Origin: UBA5972 sp964588725
GTDB taxonomy: Bacteria > Pseudomonadota > Alphaproteobacteria > Rhodobacterales > Rhodobacteraceae
Length of the DNA: 20,473 nt
Assembly (NCBI GenBank): GCA_964588725.1
Contig: CAZPQL010000055.1
Span: 1-20,473 of the forward strand
Reading direction: 5' to 3'
A program made the position numbers and the translations under genes. The notes under the pieces are model-generated. The model had not been told where the DNA came from and made no database searches. It saw only the letters and a program-made list of their open reading frames with translations. Shown piece after piece: positions 7,800 to 16,052 of the stretch. Position 1 is the first letter of the stretch; each line of letters starts with the position of its first letter.

Positions 7800-10406
7800 T
7801 CAAGCGGCGGTATATTTTGGGAAATCATCCGAAACCTCGTTAATCGCTGTGTCCGTTCCGGCGGGTTGATCTGCGGTGACCAGATGCCAGCGCGCGAGCC
7901 CTGCCGACAGACCGGCGGAGACGAGTTTCCTGCCCGAGGCAATGCGGTTCTGGTTTGCCCCGATCCACTTGCCGAGCCGCCTGCCATTGATTGCACCACC
8001 GTCGCCCGCGATGGCGAGCAGGGCTTCGCGGAACTCCGGATGAACGAACTCGGCGCGGCCATAGAGTTGCTGGTTCTGCCGAGTCGCGCGATCAATGATC
8101 TCGCGCACAGTGACACGATCATCTCCAATCACCTCGCTCCATTGTTCCAGCACGGTGTTGAGCGATTCAAGCTTGGGGTCGGCCCCGCGCATGTCCTCCA
8201 TTGTCTTGCACGGGTCGGCCTCACCCAGCCAGATCAGGGCATTGCGCACCCAGCGTGACCATTCGGTGAAGGAGCCAAGCGGAGTGGATTGTTCGGGGCG
8301 GCCCGCGATATGAAAAGCGCGCAGGATCGTGAGGGCGGCGGTGACGTAATCACCCCGCCGGGCTGTAACCTCCGTTATGGGGTTGCGCTCGAAGGCCCGT
8401 AATTCTGGGCGCTCGACGCCTGCATCGAGGGTTGCCCTGATGGCGCGGCGGGTCATGTCGCCTTCAAGGGTGAGATTGTTTCCGGTCGCGAATATTGCCG
8501 CACTGCTTGGCACCTCGGCATTCATCGATTTGCCGAGAATGCGCACCTTCAGGCTGACCTGTGTCATGGCCTGGCACAACAGCTCGCCACCCAGTGGATC
8601 ATCGCAGTTGTCGATGGCAATCAGCACGTCGCCCGCGATCAGCGCAGCCCCAAGGCGCTTTTCCATTTCCTCCTCGGATTTACCCTGCGCGATAACCGGA
8701 GCCGGGCGGTTGGTTGCGATGAGGCTGGTGATGTCCACCAACAGGGATTTTCCGGTTCCGGCGGTGGGGGCGTTGAAGGCGTGCAATGGCGCGGTCGGCA
8801 GCGAGCGGCGGATGAGTGTGGTCAGGATTGCCGATAGCGCAACCGAGCGATCCGCCGGTGCTACAAAGGGAAAGGTTGAAATCAGGTCACGCAGAAAGTC
8901 CAGAGCGCTCAGGGCCGTTTCGCGGGACGGATCATGCGGCATAGCCGGAAACTTGTCGCCCTGGGCGTCAAACAGCAGGCCGGTTTGGGCGTCATACCCA
9001 GGAAGCTCCAGGATCGATCCATCAGGGCGCAGCGTCGGACAGTTGATGATTCCGGTCAGAACCGGCAAATGCCACTGCCCCTCGCGGGCCAGATAGGTTT
9101 CCGCCAGTCGTTGGGGGCAATCGGAATTCAGCCATTCTCCGGCGCGCTTGTCGAACCGTTTCCAGTTCGCCACCTTGGTGAAGGCTTCGGCCATGTGGGG
9201 CGCTTTGACGTGAACCAGTCGGGGCACATCCATTTGCCGCCCAGCCTCGACGGTAACCGGAACCATGGCCGGTCGGACCACAAGACTGCCTCGTTGGTAA
9301 AAGCCATGGTTTGCTGTCAGGAGGGCTTGCTCGCCCTTGTCGATGGCTTCGGGCATGAAGCCGGAGTAGATGCGGATTTCCGGACGGTTGCCCTTGGTTG
9401 GGGCATTATCATCACCGGCCTCGGAAAGTTGTGCAGGGCGCGCCAGCCGGACACGCTCGGCCCGCCAGCCATTTTGCCGCGCCATATAGAATAGTGTGCC
9501 GACGGTGACACTGCGCACGGTGGCGAAGCTGTCCCATTTCTCGGCCGTATAGGTGGGGTCGTTCTTTCCCGCCTGCGCCGACCAATCCTCCCACAGATCC
9601 CGCCCTTCCACGCCCAGCGCTGCGTAGAGCGCAAGGCCGACCTTGATCCACTCATCATAGGCCAGTTCATTGTTGTCGATATGCCCGACCGCTTCCTCGA
9701 TCAGTTCGCGCGGAGCTGGTTCCTTTTGTTTCAGGCCGGCAATCTTGCGCCCCGTGCGTTCGATATCGCGCTGCTCGGCAGTGGTCCTGCCACCGGATTT
9801 GCGAAGGTATTGCTCGGCGGTATCGATGAAGGCAGCGCAGCGCGCCTGATCAATCTCGGGGAGGTCTTTCAGCGGCACGTCGAGCAGTGAGCGTTCCGGC
9901 CAGTGATATGGTTCCTTGGTGCCGGGATGGATGCCGAACCCCACAAATTGCTGCCCGGTTGCCAGCACCTCGACGCGCGCCACGGTGCCGTCAAGCATGT
10001 GGAACTCGGAAGTCTGCACCTTGTCAAACGGGGTGTCCGTGTGAAATGCCAGCAAAAGTTTTGGCGCATTCCCGATCCGGTGGGCCGGTGTCTTGCCCAA
10101 CATTTCGGTCGCGATGTCGGTCAACCGTTTGGCATGGGTTTCATCGAGCAGGTCAATATCCACCCCGACAAGAGTGCCGCACAGCAAACCCGTGTTGGTG
10201 CAATTGCGCTGCGCCCGGCCCCAACGGTTGATTTCCGTCTCGTCGGCGCTGGCGCAAATCGTTTCCCAACCTTTCATCAACGGGCGTTTGCCCGCTGATT
10301 TCATAGCAAGATGCGCACCCGATACCGGGACGGGACGATACCCGTTGCGGTGCAGCTTAAGGCGCAGATCGGTCAGGTCGTCGATGGATGCGGGGGTTTC
10401 ACTCAA
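7800..10406 (-). CDS. Phage replication primase-helicase (Prim-Pol + PriCT-2 + ATPase)
   Basis: This 868-residue protein has a primase-polymerase (AEP) N-terminus with the metal-binding hDhD motif in VGVDIDLLDE and a later conserved His in FGIHPGTKEPYHW. A PriCT-2-like segment follows (ELAYDEWIKVGLALYAALG, and later GTLFYMARQNGW). The C-terminal ATPase has Walker A APTAGTGKS (K near residue 552), an acidic strand VLIAIDNCDD, and ATGNNL as a sensor-like motif. It probably primes and unwinds element DNA at its origin. The start is TTG 10406, with AGGAG eight bases upstream, and overlaps the TGA of the AlpA-like gene as TTGA. The candidate origin repeats lie directly downstream. Confidence 0.88.
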   Translation of the reverse strand: MSETPASIDDLTDLRLKLHRNGYRPVPVSGAHLAMKSAGKRPLMKGWETICASADETEINRWGRAQRNCTNTGLLCGTLVGVDIDLLDETHAKRLTDIATEMLGKTPAHRIGNAPKLLLAFHTDTPFDKVQTSEFHMLDGTVARVEVLATGQQFVGFGIHPGTKEPYHWPERSLLDVPLKDLPEIDQARCAAFIDTAEQYLRKSGGRTTAEQRDIERTGRKIAGLKQKEPAPRELIEEAVGHIDNNELAYDEWIKVGLALYAALGVEGRDLWEDWSAQAGKNDPTYTAEKWDSFATVRSVTVGTLFYMARQNGWRAERVRLARPAQLSEAGDDNAPTKGNRPEIRIYSGFMPEAIDKGEQALLTANHGFYQRGSLVVRPAMVPVTVEAGRQMDVPRLVHVKAPHMAEAFTKVANWKRFDKRAGEWLNSDCPQRLAETYLAREGQWHLPVLTGIINCPTLRPDGSILELPGYDAQTGLLFDAQGDKFPAMPHDPSRETALSALDFLRDLISTFPFVAPADRSVALSAILTTLIRRSLPTAPLHAFNAPTAGTGKSLLVDITSLIATNRPAPVIAQGKSEEEMEKRLGAALIAGDVLIAIDNCDDPLGGELLCQAMTQVSLKVRILGKSMNAEVPSSAAIFATGNNLTLEGDMTRRAIRATLDAGVERPELRAFERNPITEVTARRGDYVTAALTILRAFHIAGRPEQSTPLGSFTEWSRWVRNALIWLGEADPCKTMEDMRGADPKLESLNTVLEQWSEVIGDDRVTVREIIDRATRQNQQLYGRAEFVHPEFREALLAIAGDGGAINGRRLGKWIGANQNRIASGRKLVSAGLSAGLARWHLVTADQPAGTDTAINEVSDDFPKYTAA

Positions 10407-10648
10407 CGATTTGTCTCCTGGAATTCGATCCAGTCCATCAGCCTGCTCTTGCGCGCACAGATCACATTGCCAATCCGAAATACCGGCATCCGAACCTTGG
10501 CGTCGCTGGCGTAGTAATAGACTTTACGCCGGTGCTTAGCATCGCCGAAGACAAAGACGGCAATAGCCTCGGCCCCGCGCAACAGATCATCGGCCAAGTT
10601 TGCCGTCGCCTGGGTGGACGGCATCTCGGAATGTTGGACTTCAGGCAT
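10403..10648 (-). CDS. Small AlpA/excisionase-like DNA-binding protein
   Basis: This 81-residue protein has a MerR/AlpA-like winged-helix pattern in its C-terminal half: KVRMPVFRIGNVICARKSRL followed by LMDWIEFQE. This resembles the 'lPvfrigg..cArkS.l..Wi' signature of helix-turn-helix 17 and excisionase-type proteins. Such proteins act as directionality factors or as activators of satellite and prophage operons. ATG 10648 has GGAGAG six bases upstream and overlaps the end of the regulator gene by 8 bp. Its stop overlaps the primase start. The middle (AIAVFVFGDAKHRRKVYYYA) would hold the recognition helix. Function is by resemblance and position only. Confidence 0.65.
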   Translation of the reverse strand: MPEVQHSEMPSTQATANLADDLLRGAEAIAVFVFGDAKHRRKVYYYASDAKVRMPVFRIGNVICARKSRLMDWIEFQETNR

Positions 10649-11288
10649 TACTGCTCTCCTCGGGTTTGTGCGCCATCAGTTGGCCGATACGGGCAATCAC
10701 GGCGAGGGACAGCTGTGTGCTGCGCCGGAAATTCAGGGATCGACGTCCGATGAGCGGATGGTTGTATGAAAAGCTGACGGTGATTGGTTGGGCCGGGATC
10801 GGTGCGTCGTCGAGATAGATGGTGAAATCGACAAGCGCTTCGTACTGATCACAGTGAAAGTAGATCTGCGACTGACCGAGGCGTTCCTCAAATCCTTGCC
10901 AGTCCTTGATGGCGCTTTCGGTCATCGCCTGCAGAAGTTCTGGAAATGTGTGCTCCCGGTCGAACAGGATCGGAAGAATATTATGCAACTGCTCCCGCTC
11001 GCTGGTTTCTGTGTGGCGTTCGTCCAAACTGTCGGCATCACGATGATAAACGTCCATCTGACCTGCGTTCTCGATGTAGGTCTTTGCCTCCTGCGCGACA
11101 CCGTTGACCAAGAGGCAAATCAGCAGGTTGGCGGCATCATCGGGCCGCATCTGTGCAGCACTCTTGCCGCGACCGGATTGCGAAAGCAGCCCAGCCTCGC
11201 GAGCAAAGCGAGCATAACGCGTCATGGTCACCCGCTGGGTGCCAGTCGCATCGGCGATCACCTCTACCAGTTCGCTGGCTAGGGCCAT
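10641..11288 (-). CDS. Putative phage regulator, first gene of the replication operon
   Basis: I do not recognise a named family. The frame is open further upstream, but ATG 11288 has GAGGA in front and starts a sensible protein of 215 residues (MALASELVEVIADATGTQRV). The N-terminal 60 residues look like a helix-turn-helix (VEVIADATGTQRVTMTRYAR, then FAREAGLLSQSGRGK). The rest is mixed alpha/beta without clear motifs (QIYFHCDQYEALVDFTIYLD). The gene is divergent from the integrase across an intergenic region with two matched palindromes. It is coupled by overlap to the AlpA-like gene. This position is typical of a regulator that binds those operators, but that is inference. Confidence 0.6.
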   Translation of the reverse strand: MALASELVEVIADATGTQRVTMTRYARFAREAGLLSQSGRGKSAAQMRPDDAANLLICLLVNGVAQEAKTYIENAGQMDVYHRDADSLDERHTETSEREQLHNILPILFDREHTFPELLQAMTESAIKDWQGFEERLGQSQIYFHCDQYEALVDFTIYLDDAPIPAQPITVSFSYNHPLIGRRSLNFRRSTQLSLAVIARIGQLMAHKPEESSNA

Positions 11289-11318
11289 ATTTTTGGTTCC
11301 TCGATTCCTGAATATTTC

Positions 11319-11378
11319 CCATTTGATATCACAACAAATGGCTTCCGCGCAAGAACCATTTGCTGTAACGTCAAATGA
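11319..11378. promoter_or_regulatory. Paired operator-like palindromes between regulator and integrase
   Basis: Two copies of CATTTG-N9-CAAATG occur: CCATTTG 11319-11325 with CAAATGG 11335-11341, and CCATTTG 11356-11362 with CAAATGA 11372-11378. Their centres are 37 bp apart. They lie in the 168-bp divergent region, 30-90 bp upstream of the regulator ATG and 78-138 bp upstream of the integrase ATG. On the leftward strand a weak TTGTTG/TATTCA promoter (17-bp spacing) overlaps the first copy. Two identically spaced copies are strong evidence for a binding site of a dimeric phage repressor or activator. Confidence 0.7.
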
Positions 11379-11456
11379 GAGTTGGTGCGCTTTGGAACCC
11401 CTTGATATCGCCTTGGACGAGAGCGTGTATGCCAACGAATTTGGGAGGGAACCTCA

Positions 11457-12563
11457 ATGGCGACAATACGCAAACGAACGCTGCCCTCGGGGTTGGTGCG
11501 CTGGCAGGTGGATTTTACCGACCAGTTGGGCAAGCGGCGATCAAAGCTGTTCCCGCGCCGAAAGGATGCGGATGTTTATCTGGTCAAGGTCCGCTCGCTG
11601 GTTGCCAACCACACCTATCTGGCGGATTGCGAAAGCATCACGGTGTCAGGGGCGGCAGAAAGTTGGCTCGAGCATTGCGAGGTGCGGTGCAAGACCGGAC
11701 GCCGGATGGAGCGTACCACGCTGCGCGACTACAGCGACAAGGTGTGCCTCCACCTCAAAGACCCCGAAATCGGGACTGCCGATCAGTTGCTGGTGCGTCT
11801 GACCCGCCGCCATGTTAATGAGCTGCGCGACCGGTTGCTGATGTCGGGCCGATCCGAACATATGACGCGACGGGTGATTTCGGTCCTGAAACTCATCCTG
11901 AACCATGCCATCGACAACGGCCAGTTGTTTGCCAATGCCGCCGTCGGGGTGCGGGTTATCCGATCCAGCCGCATCGACTACAAAGCACCGGTGCCGTCAA
12001 AAGAGGATATCCGCAAGCTAATCGCGGCGGCCAATGAGGATTTCAAACCGCTGTTGATCGTATCGGCGCTGGGCGGGTTGCGCGCATCGGAAATGCGGGG
12101 CCTGCGCTGGCAGGACGTAGATTTCGAGGCCGGTTTCATTCACATCCGCCAACGGGCGGACGCCTTCAACAAGATCGGCGAGCCAAAATCAAAAGCCGGT
12201 TTCCGCGACATCCCGGCCGGGCCGATGGTGTTGAACTGCCTGCGCCACTGGCGGCTGCGTTGCCCCAAGAACGAACTGGACCTCGTGTTCCCAGCGCCGC
12301 GCGGCGGCGTCCAGCAGCACACCAATCTGCTGAAACGGCGGTTCAAACCCCTGTGCGCCGAGGCCGGGATCAGCATGCGATGGCATGACCTGCGCCATTT
12401 CGCGGTTTCGCTCTGGATCGAGCAGGAGTTCTCGATCAAGGAGGTCATGACGTTCGCAGGCCACGCATCCGTGCAGATGACCATGGAGCGGTATGGGCAC
12501 CTGTTCCCGTCGCCAGACCACCAGCGTGCGATGGCTATGGTGGAGGCCAAGCTGCTGGGCTAA
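11457..12563 (+). CDS. int: Tyrosine site-specific integrase
   Basis: This 368-residue phage integrase has an N-terminal arm-binding region (1-60: MATIRKRTLPSGLVRWQVDF...), a core-binding helical region (about 60-170) and a catalytic domain. Catalytic residues seen are R209 (GGLRASEM), K244 or K246 (PKSKAGFRDIP), H310-x-x-R313 (RWHDLRHF), H336 (FAGHAS) and the nucleophile Y346 (MERYGHLF). The full set is intact. ATG 11457 is preceded by GGGAGG with an 8-nt gap. It reads towards the tRNA-derived att site about 690 bp downstream, with one cargo gene between. It would integrate the element into the tRNA-fMet gene. Confidence 0.95.
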   Translation: MATIRKRTLPSGLVRWQVDFTDQLGKRRSKLFPRRKDADVYLVKVRSLVANHTYLADCESITVSGAAESWLEHCEVRCKTGRRMERTTLRDYSDKVCLHLKDPEIGTADQLLVRLTRRHVNELRDRLLMSGRSEHMTRRVISVLKLILNHAIDNGQLFANAAVGVRVIRSSRIDYKAPVPSKEDIRKLIAAANEDFKPLLIVSALGGLRASEMRGLRWQDVDFEAGFIHIRQRADAFNKIGEPKSKAGFRDIPAGPMVLNCLRHWRLRCPKNELDLVFPAPRGGVQQHTNLLKRRFKPLCAEAGISMRWHDLRHFAVSLWIEQEFSIKEVMTFAGHASVQMTMERYGHLFPSPDHQRAMAMVEAKLLG

Positions 12564-12575
12564 GCTTTTGGTGAA

Positions 12576-13127
12576 ATGAATAACGTGACCCAAACCGACA
12601 TTGTCAGCGAGCGGTCTCGTGAGTCGCTTAGACAGGATGACCTTCGTCGGCTTGCTGATCTGGCGCTGGCAGACTTGAAGCAGTTGTTCGATCGCCGTCC
12701 GGAAACTGGCGCGCGATATCGGGATCGTCTGCTTGTGCTATGCCTATGCCAAGGGGCCGCCGAGCATTTCGTGCGTCCGGGACATGGGATCAAGGATCTC
12801 GACGTATGGGCATTCTTTACCCAACATCCTGATGCGCCATTCCCCTACCGTCGCCGTGGAGTAATGGATTTCGGTCGATCACGGCTTGGTCGACATCCGG
12901 ATGATCGCGGGTTCGCAGGTCGGCGGGTCGATGTCATCGGCAGGTCAATCCCCAGCCGCGACCCACACGAACCCGTGGAATCTGTACGGGATTGGCTGGC
13001 CTTGGGCAGTAGTCTCAGCGCCAAGCTCATCGCACAAAGGCCAGTTGTGGGTATCTATCCCGAGAGTGTGCGTGGCAGAATCATCTGGGACCCGGTAGGG
13101 GAGGCCTTCGATGAGAAATGCGACTGA
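12576..13127 (+). CDS. Small nucleotidyltransferase-like protein, cargo gene beside the att site
   Basis: This 183-residue protein does not belong to a named phage family that I know. Residues 55-81 (LCLCQGAAEHFV, then GIKDLDVWAFF) and 112-124 (GFAGRRVDVIGRS) resemble the nucleotidyltransferase fold pattern: a G-A/S turn, then D74-L-D76, then a third acidic residue D119. The conserved-looking PFPYRRRGVMDFGRSRLGRH between them is distinctive. It starts 12 bp after the integrase stop with only a weak ribosome site and may be co-transcribed. Genes between integrase and att are often non-essential cargo such as defence or toxin functions. An antitoxin or kinase partner is not visible. Enzyme activity is inference from motif pattern. 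Confidence 0.6.
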   Translation: MNNVTQTDIVSERSRESLRQDDLRRLADLALADLKQLFDRRPETGARYRDRLLVLCLCQGAAEHFVRPGHGIKDLDVWAFFTQHPDAPFPYRRRGVMDFGRSRLGRHPDDRGFAGRRVDVIGRSIPSRDPHEPVESVRDWLALGSSLSAKLIAQRPVVGIYPESVRGRIIWDPVGEAFDEKCD

Positions 13128-13207
13128 CTGGATTCCGGCCTATTACCAATAGTTTACGGCTGTTCCGTGCGACACAAGAATGACGTTCGGTGCGAAAATC
13201 AGTCTAA

Positions 13208-13221
13208 GTAACTGTAGTTAC
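13208..13221. repeat. Perfect short palindrome next to the att site
   Basis: GTAACT-GT-AGTTAC is an exact inverted repeat 28 bp before the tRNA-derived core. It may be an integrase or excisionase binding site. The remaining 120 bp between the cargo gene and the core show nothing else I can name. The role is inferred from position only. Confidence 0.3.
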
Positions 13222-13248
13222 GCGATAATTTCAACCATGCCGGACACC

Positions 13249-13293
13249 CTCATAACCTGAAGGTCGTAGGTTCAAATCCTACCCCCGCAACCA
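13249..13293 (+). other. attR-like site: 3' fragment of tRNA-fMet (CAU)
   Basis: The 45 nt from CTCATAACC to CCGCAACCA match the 3' part of alphaproteobacterial initiator tRNA: the anticodon loop with CAT (13251-13253), the 3' anticodon strand, the T arm (GTAGGTTCAAATCCTAC) and the CCA end. The D arm and the 5' acceptor strand are missing, and the upstream sequence no longer pairs with CCTGAAGG. This is the usual scar where a phage integrates into a tRNA 3' half. The intact tRNA, rebuilt by the incoming copy, should lie at the far left end of the element on the + strand. Sequence right of 13293 is therefore the host side. From here to 13470 I see no gene. Confidence 0.85.
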
Positions 13294-13469
13294 ATATCAA
13301 ACACTATGCAAGTGACCAGCTTCGCCAGCGAGCCGTTCGTTGCGTGGGCTATCAGTGCGGTTTCCGGTTCATCGCTCAATCGGCGCCAAAGCCTGAGACA
13401 CGCACAAACCGGCCGTCTTATCCGCACGCCGAATGCTTTTACCCAACGTATTGTGCAATATTTGGTGAG

Positions 13470-14021
13470 TCAGTTATTCGCTTCCTGAATGGCGCTGCGC
13501 ACCGTTTCAGCGTCGACTGAAAGCAATTCCAAATCAACACTAAGCGGTTGTTTCAGGCCTCGGCTGAGGTTTGATACGACGGCTCTTGCTATTTCTTCAT
13601 TTATTGGCCGATCAGCAGCAACGCCAAGAAAAACAGCCAATAATTTTCCGGTGTCGTTGTCGCTGACACCGCTGAGATTGGTCTTGCCATCTATCAACAG
13701 GTCACGAAACAAGGCAAGATTTTGAAGAGGCGATTCAAAATAGTCACCTTTTCCGGCATTGGTTCTGAACTCGGCCACTATGTCGGGAAAATCAAGGTTA
13801 TAAAAGCTGGCCATTTCAGAAGTGAAAACGGCGATGGCTTCAAGTTCCGCACGAACCAGTACCGGGGCAATTGTTGTGCTCAACGCGAGTCGGCCCAGAT
13901 TAGGATTTGAACCCTCTGATTGCGCAACGGCCGGAGAACACCACATCATTAGCGATTGAAAAACAAGCACTGCAATCAGAATGGCGCGCTTTGAAATTGT
14001 CCGAGATGTTCTTTTCAGCAT
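13470..14021 (-). CDS. Exported protein of unknown function
   Basis: This protein has about 183 residues from ATG 14021, which has AGGGGA eight bases upstream; a longer frame from 14087 lacks such a site. The N-terminus is a clear Sec signal peptide: MLKRTSRTISKR, a hydrophobic run AILIAVLVFQSLMMW, and CSPAVAQS with likely cleavage after AVA or AVAQ. The mature part is helical and acidic (TTIAPVLVRAELEAIAVFTS) without a recognised domain. It would act in the periplasm. The gene is divergent from the winged-helix regulator at 14184, with 162 bp between, so that regulator may control it. Confidence 0.65.
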   Translation of the reverse strand: MLKRTSRTISKRAILIAVLVFQSLMMWCSPAVAQSEGSNPNLGRLALSTTIAPVLVRAELEAIAVFTSEMASFYNLDFPDIVAEFRTNAGKGDYFESPLQNLALFRDLLIDGKTNLSGVSDNDTGKLLAVFLGVAADRPINEEIARAVVSNLSRGLKQPLSVDLELLSVDAETVRSAIQEANN

Positions 14022-14183
14022 GAATATTCCCCTGATTGACCGACTGCGGATGTTGTGTAATGAAAATGTCCCCAAAGTAGGATTCACACGCTAGAATTGG
14101 TTGGATACCCAAGCGATATTCATTGACGAACTTCCGTACAGCAAAACCGTAATGTCGAACCAGATTGGAGCATCTTCAGCGAT

Positions 14184-15686
14184 ATGTCCGGAAATCCATC
14201 TGAAATCCGTCTGAAATCCGACGACAGGATTGCGCTCGGTCACCACTATTTCGACCGGGCGACCGACACTCTTTTTGATCTGAACCATAAAATAGTTCCA
14301 CTGCGCCACCGGTCAACAAAGGTCCTTGCCCGGCTTGCCGATGCCCCGGGCGAACTGGTGTTAAAAGATGCCCTGATTTCTGCTGCCTGGCCAACAACAA
14401 ATGTCAGCGATGATAGCCTTACGCGATGTATCAGCGATGTTCGCAAAGTTCTGGGTGATCGACATCATTGGGTCATCAAAACAGTTGTTGGCCGCGGGTA
14501 CAGACTAAACGCAGACCAAGACAAGCGTCAGGTTGGATTGCCACCAAAAGTGTTTCTTGAAAACCTGGTTTGCAGCGGTAATTCACAGGCGTCCGCAAAT
14601 TTGGCAGATGAGCTTTATGAAAAGCTGATCATCGCTCTGTCGCCCAGAACGGGGATACGGCTGATCACCGAACACGGTGAACTGGAGGAAGGGAACTATA
14701 TAATATCCGGTCGGGCCAGTGTCCAGGACGGGCTGGCGAAAGTGTTTATCTCGCTCTCTGAAAGCGGTGAGGCAGGAAGTTTCTTTGCCGAACAATTTAA
14801 TGCCGACATTGCGGCGCTGGATCGGCTCTGCGAACAGATAGTCAGCAAGATTTCCAACATGCAGAGGCTTCAGATCTATACCAATGATGGCCGAAAATAC
14901 GCTGAGATGCAAAACGGCGACCTGAGTACGCAGGAATTGATGGCCAAGGCTGCTTACTGTTTCGCACCGCTTACGGTCGAGGGGTCAGAAAGGGCGCATC
15001 GGGCGATTCAAGCTGCCGTTGACAGATCTCCCGACAATCCGGTGGCACTTTGTATGCTTGCCTCCACGACCACGCAAATGTTGCCGCTTTCCGCGGAACA
15101 ATCTTCGGAAAAAACCAAGCAATGGGCATTTTCTTTGGCGGATCGCGCGGTCGCTACCGGCGCACGATCTGAATTTGCGTTTCGGACCCGTGGGAATTTG
15201 CGCCTGTGGCTAAAAAACGATCACACAGCAAGCGAAGAAGATTGCGCGCGCTCGCTGGAAATCGACCCTGATTTTCATTTGACCCATTCGACAGTCGCCA
15301 CCAGCGAACTGTTGTCTGGCAGCCCGGAAGCCGGCGCAGAGCGGCTGGAATTTGTCATCAATATGGTTCCGTTCCACCCACAATTGCCGCTCTTCCTGTC
15401 GCTACAGGCACTTGCCAATATTCTTTCCGGTGAAACCGATGAAGCAATATCGCAAGCAAAAGAGGCTTGCGAAAGAGGGCCAAACGTCTGCTGGTACAAA
15501 ATGATCTATGCAACGGCAGTTTCTCAAAACCGCGATATTGTGCGATCTGATGAATTCAGAGAATTACTTGCCAGTATTACACTAAAGTTTTCCCATTTTC
15601 GTCAGATGCCCTTTGCCAACATTTCCTGTGTGGAACTGCTTGAAAAGCGGCTGGCGAATGCCGGGTTTGTTGGCAAATTGGGCTAA
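14184..15686 (+). CDS. CadC/HilA-like regulator: winged helix plus helical-repeat domain
   Basis: This 500-residue protein has an OmpR/PhoB-type winged helix at about 15-110. It shows FDLNHKIVPLRHRSTKVLAR, the recognition region DDSLTRCISDVRKVLGDRHHW, and the wing VIKTVVGRGYRL. No receiver domain precedes it. The middle part (about 125-230) resembles the adenylate-cyclase/TolB-like region common in these proteins (IRLITEHGELEEGNYIISGR). The C-terminal half is made of TPR-like helices (ARSLEIDPDFHLTHSTVATS). No transmembrane segment is seen, so it should be cytoplasmic. Upstream, an in-frame TGA rules out a longer start. Targets are unknown; the divergent exported protein is a candidate. Its stop codon overlaps the end of the IS3 remnant on the other strand. 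Confidence 0.8.
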   Translation: MSGNPSEIRLKSDDRIALGHHYFDRATDTLFDLNHKIVPLRHRSTKVLARLADAPGELVLKDALISAAWPTTNVSDDSLTRCISDVRKVLGDRHHWVIKTVVGRGYRLNADQDKRQVGLPPKVFLENLVCSGNSQASANLADELYEKLIIALSPRTGIRLITEHGELEEGNYIISGRASVQDGLAKVFISLSESGEAGSFFAEQFNADIAALDRLCEQIVSKISNMQRLQIYTNDGRKYAEMQNGDLSTQELMAKAAYCFAPLTVEGSERAHRAIQAAVDRSPDNPVALCMLASTTTQMLPLSAEQSSEKTKQWAFSLADRAVATGARSEFAFRTRGNLRLWLKNDHTASEEDCARSLEIDPDFHLTHSTVATSELLSGSPEAGAERLEFVINMVPFHPQLPLFLSLQALANILSGETDEAISQAKEACERGPNVCWYKMIYATAVSQNRDIVRSDEFRELLASITLKFSHFRQMPFANISCVELLEKRLANAGFVGKLG

Positions 15687-15832
15687 AGTGTATCTTTGCC
15701 ACTCATCGACACTTTGAAGCCATGCTGGCGCAGCAGCTTTTGGTAGTCAGGCGAACAATACTGGCTGCCCCTGTCAGAAGGGTGAAACAGTTGGCGATGC
15801 GGCCTGCGCCGGGCGATCGCCATGCTCAGCGC
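15683..15832 (-). pseudogene. IS3-family transposase (OrfB) remnant
   Basis: On the reverse strand the frame reads MAIARRRPHRQLFHPSDRGS followed by QYCSPDYQKLLRQHGFKVSM and SGKDTL-stop. This is the DDE-domain signature around the second catalytic Asp (HSDRGSQY...LL...GF..SMS.KG) of IS3-family OrfB. The frame is closed upstream by a TGA at 15833-15835. The expected NCYDN segment after SGK is missing, so only about 50 codons remain. It overlaps the last codon of the regulator at 15684-15686. The rest of the gene-free stretch to 16052 contains no further recognisable IS sequence. Confidence 0.75.
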
Positions 15833-15920
15833 TCAGATCGCCTGCCTCTCGGTGAACGTTCCATACACCTGTCGGTCTCAAAGGAGCGGAATTAATCCGC
15901 GACAGGTCCACAAATCAATC

Positions 15921-15936
15921 GTCCCGTCGCCGGGAC
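15921..15936. repeat. GC-rich hairpin in the region upstream of the phosphofructokinase
   Basis: GTCCCG-TCGC-CGGGAC is a perfect 6-bp stem with a four-base loop, followed by an A/T-rich run. It could be a weak transcription stop or an IS end remnant. No clean T-tract follows, so I do not call a terminator. Between it and the ATG at 16053 I see no clear promoter apart from a CATAAT-like hexamer near 15960. Confidence 0.3.
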
Positions 15937-16052
15937 ACGGTTATATATTCAAAAACTTGCATAATGGGTGAACTGCAGATATGCGCTCCCGCAGGGGACA
16001 CGCGTCCGGTATCGGATGTTGTAAAACGATTAAATATTGCTGAGGGAAAAAT

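Noticed and set aside
7493..8128. Open frame of 211 codons on the minus strand
   Set aside because: It overlaps the primase C-terminus in another frame and its end reads the iteron repeats as a Trp-rich string; it has no plausible start or domain.
13306..13488. Short + frame right after the att site
   Set aside because: No ribosome site, no recognisable motif, and it overlaps the end of the exported protein gene on the other strand.
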